DNA of 27,075 nt from Candidatus Raymondbacteria bacterium RIFOXYA2_FULL_49_16 (GCA_001789205.1 MFYT01000029.1:1-27075), one strand, 5' to 3'. Positions 1-7,620 are shown, numbered from the stretch's first letter. The notes: generated by a model from the sequence alone, not told the origin. Translations and numbers: made by a program.

Positions 1-48
1 GGGAGATCTGCAAGTCCGGTTCTGTGAGGGGCGTAAGGTGTCTCTCAT
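1..48 (+). ncRNA. Possible 3' end of a group II intron (domain V right strand and domain VI)
   Basis: The first 22 nt read like the 3' strand of a group II intron domain V, ending in the typical ..GTCCGGTTC. Immediately after it, 24-32 (GTGAGGGGC) pairs with 40-48 (GTCTCTCAT) over nine base pairs including G-U wobbles, with loop 33-39, as domain VI would. The expected left strand of domain V and the intron-encoded reverse transcriptase would lie outside the window. The bulged adenosine of domain VI is not obvious, and the exact 3' splice site cannot be placed (shortly after 48). If correct, an intron sits directly upstream of the methylaspartate operon on the same strand. This rests on recall of domain V/VI consensus plus visible pairing. 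Confidence 0.5.
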
Positions 49-78
49 GATAAATACATTTTATTGTAAGGAGATACT

Positions 79-1353
79 ATGACGCCTACTCGACAAATCA
101 GGAAGGCGGTTTTTTCAGCGGGAGTTTCCTCATTTTTCTTTGACGACCAACGGGCCATAAAAGAAGGGGCGATTCACGACGGATTTGTATACAAAGGCGC
201 GCCAATGACCGCGGGCTTTAAGAGTGTGCGCGTGGCCGGACAGAGCATATCCGTGAACCTGCTCCTGGAGGATGGAAGCCTGGCCGTTGGCGACTGCGCC
301 GCGGTCCAATATTCGGGCGCGGGCGGACGCGACCCCCTGTTCCTCGCCGAAGACTATCTTCCGTTCCTGGACAAGCATATCCGGCCCATGCTTGAAGGCA
401 TGGAAATAGCGCCATTCAGGGAAATGGCCGGCCGGTTCGAAACGCTCCATATCAAAGGGCAACGCCTGCACACAGCGGTCCGCTACGGCCTTTCGCAGGC
501 CCTCCTCGATGCGCGCGCACTGGCGCAACGGAAATTGAAATGCGAAGTCATCTGTGATGAATACGGTCTTCCCGTCCCGAGCAGGCGCGTGCCTATTTTC
601 GGGCAAAGCGGCGACAACCGGTACGAAAACGTGGACAAAATGATCCTGAAGAACATTGATGTATTGCCGCATGGCCTCATCAACAACATCGATGAAAAAC
701 TGGGGCGTACTGGTGAAAAACTGAAGGAGTATGTCCGCTGGCTGGTCAAACGAATAGCCGAACTGCGTACACGCGGTGATTACAGCCCTGTGCTGCATAT
801 CGACGTGTACGGCACCATAGGGACCATTTTCAACCTGGATACGGACCGGATTGCTGACTACCTTGCCTCGCTCGAGGACGATGCTGGCGGGCACAGTCTC
901 TATATTGAGGGCCCTGTTGACGCGGAAGAAAAATATCGCCAATTGGAAATACTGAAAAACATTCGCGATACCCTTAAAAAAAAGGGTTCGCGGGTTAAGA
1001 TTGTCGCGGACGAGTGGTGCAACACGTTCGAGGACGTGCGCGAGTTCACGGACGCGCGCGCGTGCGATATGGTCCAGATCAAGACGCCGGACCTGGGCGG
1101 CGTGCAGAACATCGTGGAAAGCGTCCTGTATTGCAAGGCGCACGGCATGGAGGCGTATCAGGGCGGCACGTGCAACGAGACCGATGTTTCCGCGCGCGCA
1201 TGCGCGCATATTGCCGTGGCCGCGCAGGCCGACCGCATGCTTGCCAAGCCCGGCATGGGTTTTGACGAGGGGTATATGATTGTGAACAATGAGATGGAGA
1301 GAATACTGGCAATAATACAATCACGGGGAACGCGCAATGAAAAAAATGACTGA
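79..1353 (+). CDS. mal: Methylaspartate ammonia-lyase (beta-methylaspartase, EC 4.3.1.2)
   Basis: Enolase-superfamily enzyme that eliminates ammonia from L-threo-3-methylaspartate to give mesaconate, the second step of glutamate fermentation after glutamate mutase; cytoplasmic. The protein (424 aa, family about 413) is collinear with the Clostridium tetanomorphum enzyme with an offset of four residues. His198 (VLPHG) and Lys335 (QIKTPD) match the catalytic His194/Lys331 pair. Asp242 (HIDVYG), Glu277 (YIEGP) and Asp311 (VADEW) match the three Mg ligands. Gln77, Gln176 and Thr364-Cys365 (GGTCNET) match substrate-binding positions. AAGGAG at 68-73 is ideally placed for the ATG at 79. The 3' end overlaps the next gene by 17 nt, so it heads an operon. 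A 396-residue antisense frame inside it is a GC shadow. Confidence 0.97.
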   Translation: MTPTRQIRKAVFSAGVSSFFFDDQRAIKEGAIHDGFVYKGAPMTAGFKSVRVAGQSISVNLLLEDGSLAVGDCAAVQYSGAGGRDPLFLAEDYLPFLDKHIRPMLEGMEIAPFREMAGRFETLHIKGQRLHTAVRYGLSQALLDARALAQRKLKCEVICDEYGLPVPSRRVPIFGQSGDNRYENVDKMILKNIDVLPHGLINNIDEKLGRTGEKLKEYVRWLVKRIAELRTRGDYSPVLHIDVYGTIGTIFNLDTDRIADYLASLEDDAGGHSLYIEGPVDAEEKYRQLEILKNIRDTLKKKGSRVKIVADEWCNTFEDVREFTDARACDMVQIKTPDLGGVQNIVESVLYCKAHGMEAYQGGTCNETDVSARACAHIAVAAQADRMLAKPGMGFDEGYMIVNNEMERILAIIQSRGTRNEKND

Positions 1354-2719
1354 ATTCCGCGTCTTGTCGCCCACGGCAATCCTGGGATACGGCTTCCCGG
1401 AGGCGTCGTTTATGCGGGGAATCAGACGCACACCGCACCTTATCGCCGTTGACGCGGGCTCCACAGACCCCGGGCCCTATTACCTGGGCGCGGGCAAATC
1501 ATTTACAAACAGGTCAAACGTGAAGCGCGATCTTTGTTTCATGCTGAAAGAAGGCGTGCGCCGGAACATTCCCGTGGTCATCGGCAGCGCGGGAGGAAGC
1601 GGGGCGCGGCCCCATGTGGATTGGTGCGTTGCAATCATCAGGGAAATAGCGCGGGAGGAAAAGCTTTCGTTTACCATGGGTGTCGTTTACGCCGACATTG
1701 CCAAGACAATGGTGCGGGCATACCTGCGAAAAAACAGGATTGTCCCGCTGGATTGCGTACCCAGGCTCACCAAAACGGTCCTGGACGAATCGGTGAATAT
1801 CGTGGCGCAAATGGGCATGGAGCCCATTCAGGCAGCATTGCGCAAAGGATGCGGCGTGGTCCTGTGCGGCCGCTGTTACGACCCCGCTGTTTTTGCCGCG
1901 CTGCCTGTACAACTTGGCTTTGACAAGGGCCTTGCGTTGCATATGGGAAAAATTCTCGAGTGCGCGGCCATTGCTGCAACACCCGGTTCGGGCGCGGATT
2001 GCGTGCTGGGGACGCTGAAACAGGGTTCCTTTGTGCTTGAGACGCTCAATCCCGCGCGTTCCTTTACCAAGGAATCCGCCGCGGCGCACACCTTGTACGA
2101 AAAATCAGACCCATACCACCTGCCCGGGCCAGGCGGCACCATAGACATTTCCGGATGTTCGTTCACCGAACTTCCAGGAGGCCGCGTGGAAGTCCGGGGG
2201 AGCCGGTATGTCCCTTCAGAGACATACTTTGTCAAACTCGAAGGCGTGCGTAGGACCGGATACAGGACCATATCCGTGGCAGGCACACGCGATCCGGTGA
2301 TGATTAAAAACATCGATTCCATTCTTGAAAGCGTCACTGTGCAGGTACGGCCCATGCTTAAACGTGAAAAAATACCCGGGAATGCGCGTTTTCATGTGTT
2401 CGGTAAAAACGCCATCATGGGCGACCGGGAGCCAATAAAAAAGACGGCAAGCCACGAACTGGGGATCGTGATTGACGCGGTTGCGGCAACGCAGGAATCC
2501 GCGGACACGCTGTGCAGCCTTATACGGTCCACGCTGCTGCACTATGGCTATCCAGGGCGTATTTCCACGGCCGGTAACCTTGCGTTTCCCTTTTCACCGT
2601 CCGATCTACGGGCCGGAGAAGTGTTCGAGTTTTCGGTCTATCACCTCATGCCCGTTGAAAAACAGGGGTTGTTCAAGTCAATTGTCCTCACCTGCGCGGG
2701 CCAAAGGAAAGCGCCATGA
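1337..2719 (+). CDS. AtuA-like (DUF1446) family protein of the methylaspartate operon
   Basis: 460 aa, cytoplasmic, no signal peptide. It matches the N-terminal AtuA/DUF1446 family, named for the acyclic terpene utilisation cluster, whose biochemical function is unknown. Visible family signatures are AVDAGSTDPGPYYLG (37-51), GSAGGSGARPHVDW (83-96), CGRCYDPAVFA (177-187) and YEKSDPYHLPGPGG (254-267). A homologue is commonly found beside methylaspartate ammonia-lyase (from memory). It overlaps the lyase gene by 17 nt and the next gene by ATGA, so translation is probably coupled. ATG 1346 (MTEFRV) is an alternative start; neither has a strong Shine-Dalgarno site. The context points to glutamate/methylaspartate metabolism rather than terpenes, but no reaction can be assigned. 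Confidence 0.85.
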   Translation: MKKMTEFRVLSPTAILGYGFPEASFMRGIRRTPHLIAVDAGSTDPGPYYLGAGKSFTNRSNVKRDLCFMLKEGVRRNIPVVIGSAGGSGARPHVDWCVAIIREIAREEKLSFTMGVVYADIAKTMVRAYLRKNRIVPLDCVPRLTKTVLDESVNIVAQMGMEPIQAALRKGCGVVLCGRCYDPAVFAALPVQLGFDKGLALHMGKILECAAIAATPGSGADCVLGTLKQGSFVLETLNPARSFTKESAAAHTLYEKSDPYHLPGPGGTIDISGCSFTELPGGRVEVRGSRYVPSETYFVKLEGVRRTGYRTISVAGTRDPVMIKNIDSILESVTVQVRPMLKREKIPGNARFHVFGKNAIMGDREPIKKTASHELGIVIDAVAATQESADTLCSLIRSTLLHYGYPGRISTAGNLAFPFSPSDLRAGEVFEFSVYHLMPVEKQGLFKSIVLTCAGQRKAP

Positions 2720-3030
2720 AAAAGACCTCCATTTTAAAGGCGGCCCGCGTCATCAGGTCCAAGAACTCCGGGCCGTATGAATTAACGTTTGATATCATTT
2801 TTAAGAATAAGCGATATTTTCATTTGTTCCGGAAAAGAAATATCATTACCAGGAAAAAGGTGGCAATGCTGTACAGGGCCAACGAGGACGATGTCCTGAA
2901 AATCATCTATTTCGAACCGGCGTACGCAATGAAAATCACCCTGAAACGGTGGATGCCTTCGGGTCATGCGGGTGAAAGCGACATCTATGGCGCCCAGCAG
3001 CATGCCCCGCTTCTGGGAATCACCTTTTAA
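2716..3030 (+). CDS. DUF4387 family protein, partner of the AtuA-like protein
   Basis: 104 aa. It matches the DUF4387 family, which is found next to, or fused to the C-terminus of, AtuA/DUF1446 proteins. Conserved features are the N-terminal AARVIRSKNSGPYELTFDI (9-27), a central EDDVLKIIYFEPAYAMKIT and the C-terminal DIYGAQQHAPLLGI. The ATG overlaps the TGA of the AtuA-like gene (ATGA, 2716-2719), the arrangement expected for two subunits made in equal amounts. It probably forms a complex with the AtuA-like protein, because fused versions exist. The molecular role is unknown. Confidence 0.85.
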   Translation: MKKTSILKAARVIRSKNSGPYELTFDIIFKNKRYFHLFRKRNIITRKKVAMLYRANEDDVLKIIYFEPAYAMKITLKRWMPSGHAGESDIYGAQQHAPLLGITF

Positions 3031-3040
3031 GAGGGCGCCT

Positions 3041-4012
3041 ATGCCTCATCTCAAGGACAGCTCCGGCCAATCAAACGCACGCTGGTTTACGCACCACGAA
3101 ACCCTGGTCTACGCCGTGTATTACGCACCGCGGGGGCGTTTGCGGTTGTACCGGGTGGCGGGTGAGATTTCACAGAAGTATCTGTCGCCGACCGATCTTC
3201 TGATAGGCATTATCGGCGCTGAAGGATCCGGAAAATCCACATTCATCAAAGGACTCTTTCCCGGCCTTGAGCTCACCAACGACGACGACGGCATCAACAT
3301 ACGGTCCGCGCCGCTTTTTTCCTTTTGTCCCGAGGACCATTTCTCGGGCCATACGTTCCATATCGACGTCCGGTTCGAACTGGCCTTCCGTCAGCATTTC
3401 GAGATCGCGGAGGCGATCAACAAGGCCCTTGCGCACAGAAGGCGCGTCATTGTCGAGCATTTCGACCTGCTCTATGATTGCCTTGGTTACAACGCGCAGG
3501 TGATTTTCGGCATCGGCGAGGAGATCATTGTAGCGCGGCCAACGGTTTTTGGGCCTTTCCCTAAGCGCATCAAATCCATTGTGGACAAAACCATCAAATA
3601 CCGTCTCATGGCCCATTCGGCGGAGGATATCACGGCATATATCCTTGAAAAGGACTATCATTATAGCTATCCGGTCATACATTCCGACGTAAAGCACGGT
3701 TTTGTCATCAATTTCACTGAAAAACCGGACATTGACCTGGCGGAGCTGGAGCGCAAGGTGCTGGATATCATTGCGCGCGACGTCCCCATCTGCCCGGCTG
3801 GAGAGGACCGCATCAATATCGGCGAAGCCGTATTGTCGTGCACTGGCACGCGAACGCATGTGAAATCTTCCGGTCAAATTGAGAATTTCCGCCTTCTTCA
3901 AAACTTCAAATACGATCCCATCTCAAAGGAGTATTTGGTGGTCGGCATTGTGGGGAAAAACGAACCAGCCGGATTTGAGGAAATGACAGACGTTTCTGAT
4001 TTTACGACATGA
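3041..4012 (+). CDS. P-loop ATP-binding protein conserved in methylaspartate operons, function unknown
   Basis: 323 aa from the ATG at 3041, preceded by GAGGGCGCCT; an in-frame start at 2966 lies inside the DUF4387 gene and is unlikely. A Walker A motif GAEGSGKST lies at 59-67, and VIVEHFDLLY (136-145) may act as Walker B. Further conserved-looking stretches are LELTNDDDGINIR (76-88), GIGEEIIVARPTVFGP (157-172), IKYRLMAHSAEDIT (185-198) and HSDVKHGF (214-221). Relatives in clostridial and spirochaete genomes near glutamate mutase and methylaspartase genes are, as I recall, annotated 'alanine-tRNA synthetase second additional domain-containing protein'; that name is uninformative. A P-loop phosphotransferase or NTP-dependent chaperone for a pathway enzyme is possible. 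The family link is fairly secure, the function is not. Confidence 0.75.
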   Translation: MPHLKDSSGQSNARWFTHHETLVYAVYYAPRGRLRLYRVAGEISQKYLSPTDLLIGIIGAEGSGKSTFIKGLFPGLELTNDDDGINIRSAPLFSFCPEDHFSGHTFHIDVRFELAFRQHFEIAEAINKALAHRRRVIVEHFDLLYDCLGYNAQVIFGIGEEIIVARPTVFGPFPKRIKSIVDKTIKYRLMAHSAEDITAYILEKDYHYSYPVIHSDVKHGFVINFTEKPDIDLAELERKVLDIIARDVPICPAGEDRINIGEAVLSCTGTRTHVKSSGQIENFRLLQNFKYDPISKEYLVVGIVGKNEPAGFEEMTDVSDFTT

Positions 4013-4028
4013 TAACATCGGCTGAACC

Positions 4029-5621
4029 ATGACGATTTTCAACGGCATATTCCCGGGACCCGGCGCAGACAAAACGCGCTACCGTCTTCTCACGAAACAG
4101 CACGTAAAAACAAGAAAGTGGAACGGCCGCACATACCTGTTTGTGGAACCCGCGGGCCTTTCCCTGCTTGCGGCGGAAGCTTTTTCCGATGGCTCCTTTT
4201 TTTTACGCGCATCGTACCTTGCGCAGCTTGCCGCCATAGGCAAGGACACAGGAGCCTCCGACAATGATCGTTTTGTAGCGCGCGCGCTGTTGAAAAACGC
4301 GGTCATTGCAGCGGAAGGCGTGCTGCCATTATGCCAAGACACAGGCACAGCGACCATTATCGCTTTTAAAGGAGAGGCTGTTCAGACAGGGGATGATGAC
4401 GTACAGGCGCTATCGCGCGGCGTTTTTAAAGCATACACGGAAAATAATCTCCGCTATTCGCACATGGCGCCGCTTTCACTTTTTGACGAAGTCAACACCG
4501 GATGCAATCTGCCCGCACAGATCGACATCGCGTCCGTGCTAGGCAATGAATACCGTTTTCTTTGCATGGCCAAAGGCGGCGGTTCATCGAATAAGACCGC
4601 TTTGTTCCAGGAAACCAAGGCGCTTTTAAACAAGACGTCTTTTGCCGCTTTTTTAAAAGAGAAGATCAAGGCGCTTGGCGTTGCCGCCTGCCCTCCCTAT
4701 CATATTGCGGTTGTTGTGGGAGGCACTTCGCCTGAGATGTGCCTGAAGACCGTTAAACTCGCATTGACAGGACATCTCGACAATCTTCCGTTAAAAGGAA
4801 ACAAGCGAGGCAGCGCCTTTCGCGACCGTTTTTGGGAGAAGCAGGTCCTTGCCATTGCCCGGGAAACAGGGTTGGGTGCGCAATTCGGCGGAACATACCT
4901 GGCGCTCGATGCGCGCGTTATCCGGTTGCCGCGCCACGCAGGGTCGTGTCCTATTGGGTTGGGCGTGAGTTGCAATGCGGACAGAAACATCAAGGCCAAA
5001 ATAACCAAGCAAGGGATTTTTTTGGAAGCGCTTGAGAAAAACCCCTCGCGTTATTTTGCATCTGTTCCCTTTTCTTCAGCCAAAGAACCGGTCCCCGTGG
5101 ATTTGAACAAGCCCATGGCCGCGATTTTAAAGCAGCTTGCAGCCTGTCCGGCTGGGACTCTTGTATCCTTGTCAGGACCGCTCATTGTTGCGCGCGACAG
5201 CGCGCATGCACGGATTAAAAATATTTTAGACAAAACAGGAGACATACCGGAATACTTTAAACAACACCCGGTATATTACGCGGGACCGGCAAAAACCCCC
5301 AAAGGGATGATTTCCGGCAGTTTTGGCCCAACAACCGCATTGCGCATGGACGCGTATGTACCTTCTTTCATGAAACAAGGGGCGTCGCTGGTCTCTCTTG
5401 CAAAAGGCAATCGGGCCGCTACGGTGACCGAAGCGTGCAAAACATACGGCGGCTTCTATTTAGGGACAATCGGCGGCGCGGCCGCGCTCATTGCCCGCGA
5501 AAACATAGTAAAAACGGAAATTATCGATTTTGCGGACCTTGGCATGGAAGCCATACGCAGGATAACCGTAAAAGACCTGCCCGCTTTCATTCTTATCAAC
5601 AGCCGCGGGTGTACTGCCTAA
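4029..5621 (+). CDS. Class I fumarase-family Fe-S hydro-lyase, probable mesaconase (2-methylmalate dehydratase)
   Basis: 530 aa, single chain with both the N-terminal Fe-S domain and the C-terminal domain, like E. coli FumA/FumB (548 aa). Candidate 4Fe-4S ligands are Cys102 (LCQDTGT), Cys221 (ACPPYHIA) and Cys307 (AGSCPIG). Family blocks FLCMAKGGGSSNKT, LGAQFGG, RLPRHAGSCPIG, YYAGPAKTPKGM, GSFGPTTALRMD and GGFYLGTIGGAAA are all present. Class I members hydrate fumarate, mesaconate or both. Here the gene ends an operon begun by methylaspartate ammonia-lyase, whose product is mesaconate, so hydration of mesaconate to (S)-citramalate is the likely main reaction. Fumarase activity remains possible. 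It starts 16 nt after the preceding gene with no strong Shine-Dalgarno site. The enzyme is expected to be oxygen-sensitive, consistent with anaerobic life. Confidence 0.9.
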   Translation: MTIFNGIFPGPGADKTRYRLLTKQHVKTRKWNGRTYLFVEPAGLSLLAAEAFSDGSFFLRASYLAQLAAIGKDTGASDNDRFVARALLKNAVIAAEGVLPLCQDTGTATIIAFKGEAVQTGDDDVQALSRGVFKAYTENNLRYSHMAPLSLFDEVNTGCNLPAQIDIASVLGNEYRFLCMAKGGGSSNKTALFQETKALLNKTSFAAFLKEKIKALGVAACPPYHIAVVVGGTSPEMCLKTVKLALTGHLDNLPLKGNKRGSAFRDRFWEKQVLAIARETGLGAQFGGTYLALDARVIRLPRHAGSCPIGLGVSCNADRNIKAKITKQGIFLEALEKNPSRYFASVPFSSAKEPVPVDLNKPMAAILKQLAACPAGTLVSLSGPLIVARDSAHARIKNILDKTGDIPEYFKQHPVYYAGPAKTPKGMISGSFGPTTALRMDAYVPSFMKQGASLVSLAKGNRAATVTEACKTYGGFYLGTIGGAAALIARENIVKTEIIDFADLGMEAIRRITVKDLPAFILINSRGCTA

Positions 5622-5724
5622 AAGCATGGGTTGTACGATAGCACCCTGTTCTACGAAGACACCGTATCAAAATGCATGATTGGCCCGCCTAGACTCGCAA
5701 AGCGAGATTGGCGCACGCCATTAG

Positions 5725-6289
5725 TTATCGTAGAAGACATGCAGTGAGAAAATCGTAATAAGCCGGCAGATCTATCCAATCGAGTGCGACCTGGGCTGGC
5801 CGGGCATGTTCATCCTGGACCGTAAAACCATCATCCGTTACCCGCACATTCATATTTTTCATGGACAAGTATCGCGTGGAAAAGGCCAGGTAGACCGCCA
5901 CGGTGTCATAAAGGATCGAGGTTCGTTTGTTCACTTCGTCCAGCGTGACGCCCACGTTTGACGCCCAGATGCGGTAGTTTTCCATTACCGTCCGGATCAG
6001 GGTGTCCTTCGAATTCCGTATTGCCGCATAACGGGTCCCGTCCAGCCGGATAACGCCGCAGGTGTCCAGCGGGGTAATCGTAAACGAGCGCCATGGAGCG
6101 GCAAACACTTTTTGCGCTGCTGAAATGTTTTTCACTACATTCCATTCGGCAATAGCGCCTTCTTTGCCATCATGATTGCGGCAAACACTTCCGAACATGC
6201 CGACAAAGCAATGCCATGGCCAAGGCCCACGTATCGTCAATATCCCCCACAATATCAGTGTACAGGATCACGGGAATTGGTGTTTTTTA
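5725..6289 (-). pseudogene. Nucleoside hydrolase remnant with a large internal deletion and frame change
   Basis: Reading the minus strand, one frame (about 6289-6205) gives PVILYTDIVGDIDDTWAL, the N-terminal Ca-binding signature of inosine-uridine nucleoside hydrolases. It runs straight into a second frame giving FVGMFGSV, AEWNVVKN, APWRSFTITPLDTCG, MENYRIWAS, LYDTVAVYLAF and RVTDDGFT, which is the C-terminal half. The middle of the family (roughly 130 residues, from memory of the usual ~300-350 aa length) is missing, and the two halves are out of frame. A TAA lies just upstream of the N-terminal block and no good start is seen. The longest open frame (5725-6252) therefore starts artificially. 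An intact enzyme would hydrolyse ribonucleosides to base and ribose; this copy should be inactive. Confidence 0.85.
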
Positions 6290-6301
6290 TTGTTTTCCCG
6301 T

Positions 6302-6326
6302 AAAAAACCCCGCCCTACGGGCAGGG
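6302..6326 (-). terminator. Rho-independent terminator, minus strand
   Basis: On the minus strand an eight-base-pair stem CCCTGCCC / GGGCGGGG (one T-G wobble) with a three-base loop is followed directly by six T. The same DNA read on the plus strand has no T-run after the stem. It would stop transcripts coming from the ferredoxin/aminotransferase pair, whose last stop codon lies about 430 nt upstream in transcription order, with the AbiEii remnant in between. Confidence 0.7.
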
Positions 6327-6420
6327 TGATTCACTTAATGCGCCCAACAGGACGTATTTGCTTGGAAATGGGGCATCTGAATTGGGTAAGGCGGACCCAA
6401 TAGCTCCGAATCCCAGCCGG

Positions 6421-6732
6421 TTTTTGTGGAAGAAATTATTCCATGCGCTCCTGACGCGGAAATATGTCAAAGGCCGCGATTGGTACGATTTTCAGTGGTA
6501 TCTCACCAAATTCAGGGATCTTGAGCCGAATTTCGCCATGTTGAACAATGCGCTCCAACAGACAGGATGGACCAGCGGCGAGATCAACAACGCCAACTGG
6601 AAAGAACGTGTTCGACACGTAATCGCGGCCCTTGATATGAAAAAGATCCGTGATGATGTTTTCAGATTCCTGGAAGACGAGCGTGAGGCAGACCTCCTGA
6701 CAAAAGAGAATCTGCTTCGCCTGGTGTCCTGA
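6421..6732 (+). pseudogene. 5'-truncated AbiEii-type nucleotidyltransferase toxin remnant
   Basis: The last ~100 codons resemble the C-terminal end of AbiEii/AbiGii-type nucleotidyltransferase toxins: KLFHALLTRKYVKGRDWYDF followed by QWYLTKF, PNFAMLNNALQQTGW and a helical tail ending in LLTKENLLRLVS. The N-terminal catalytic half with its GS...D motifs is absent, and so is any AbiEi-type antitoxin. The open frame can be extended back to a TTG at 6358, but that part shows no family similarity. It is a remnant of an abortive-infection/toxin-antitoxin gene, lying 27 nt from and convergent with the ferredoxin gene. It is probably non-functional. Confidence 0.75.
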
Positions 6733-6759
6733 CCTGACGTCCGGCCCCAGCCGCTGCTG

Positions 6760-7620
6760 TTACACCCACGCTTCGCTTTTAATGTCTCCTTTTATGCCCA
6801 CGACTACTGCTTTAATGGGTATCTTGCGTTTTGCCTTGGAGGCCGCCTCTTGGGCCAGACCAAGCAGGCCTCTGCAGCAGGGCACTTCCATGATCATGAC
6901 CGTGAGCGTATTGATCTGCGCCTCGTCTATGAGTGCAGTGATTTTTTCAGAATAGACCTCCTGGCCTTCGTCAAGCTTTGGACAGGCAATGGCGAGCGCT
7001 TTGCCTTTTAAAAAGTCCTTGTGGAAATCGCCCATGGCATAAGCAACACAATCTGCCGAAAGCACTACATCGCGGCCCTTGAAATGGGGAGACATGGGCG
7101 CGATAAGATGAAGCTGGACAGGCCAGTGTGAAAGCTGGGAAGGACGTTTTCCCTCTTCATCTCCGGCAGCAGGGGCATGCTCGTCCCTCGACAGGTCCAT
7201 TGCGCGTGAGCCCGGGCATCCGCCTGTGGCGTGTTCATGAGCGTGTGCCATTGGTTTCTCCTTTTTTTCACCAGGTATGGGTATATTTTTTCCTTTTAAA
7301 ACCGCGATTGCGATATTGTAAAATTCAGTCTGTCCATGGCTTTTCAGATGCTCAAGATGGGCCTTGATAGTATTGTCACCCTGTTTCACGATGTTCTCCA
7401 TGACCTTGCGTTCGTCATAAGGTTCGGCCTCGCGTACCTCGGTGGTAATGGCGCCTTCGGGGCAGTGGCCAAGGCAGGCACCCAGGCCATCGCAGAAGAG
7501 ATCGCTGATGAGCCGTGCCTTACCGTCGATCATCTGGATGGCGCCTTCAGGACAGTTTGGGATGCAGAGGCCGCAGCCAGTGCATTTGTCCTGATCAATC
7601 GTAATTATGCTTCGTTTCAT
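6760..7620 (-). CDS. 4Fe-4S ferredoxin-type protein with conserved C-terminal domain
   Basis: 286 aa. The N-terminus carries a classic 4Fe-4S motif, Cys13-Cys16-Cys19 followed by Cys23-Pro (CTGCGLCIPNCP), and a second, variant motif with Cys43, Cys49 and Cys53 (CDGLGACLGHCP). A charged, His-rich linker (about 120-165) precedes a conserved C-terminal domain with LSADCVAYAMGDFHKDFLKGK, split as LSADCVAYA and GDFHKDFLKGK, then IACPKLDEG and MEVPCCRGL. This architecture is a recognised anaerobe family of unknown partner, probably an electron-transfer or redox-sensing protein in the cytoplasm. It lies 106 nt downstream of the aminotransferase gene on the same strand, so the two may be cotranscribed; a direct functional link is not evident. 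Confidence 0.85.
   Translation of the reverse strand: MKRSIITIDQDKCTGCGLCIPNCPEGAIQMIDGKARLISDLFCDGLGACLGHCPEGAITTEVREAEPYDERKVMENIVKQGDNTIKAHLEHLKSHGQTEFYNIAIAVLKGKNIPIPGEKKEKPMAHAHEHATGGCPGSRAMDLSRDEHAPAAGDEEGKRPSQLSHWPVQLHLIAPMSPHFKGRDVVLSADCVAYAMGDFHKDFLKGKALAIACPKLDEGQEVYSEKITALIDEAQINTLTVMIMEVPCCRGLLGLAQEAASKAKRKIPIKAVVVGIKGDIKSEAWV

Noticed and set aside
130-1320. 396-codon open frame antisense to methylaspartate ammonia-lyase
   Set aside because: It lies wholly opposite a gene with intact catalytic residues, has no recognisable domain and no ribosome-binding site; it reflects the codon composition of the real gene.
3170-3901. 243-codon minus-strand frame opposite the P-loop gene
   Set aside because: The plus-strand gene is supported by a Walker A motif and operon spacing; this frame has neither.
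5649-5735. Inverted repeat TTCTACGA / TCGTAGAA with an inner CTCGC-AAA-GCGAG hairpin after the mesaconase gene
   Set aside because: Arms are short and there is no T-run, so a terminator cannot be claimed; possibly a recombination scar next to the nucleoside hydrolase remnant, but support is too weak.
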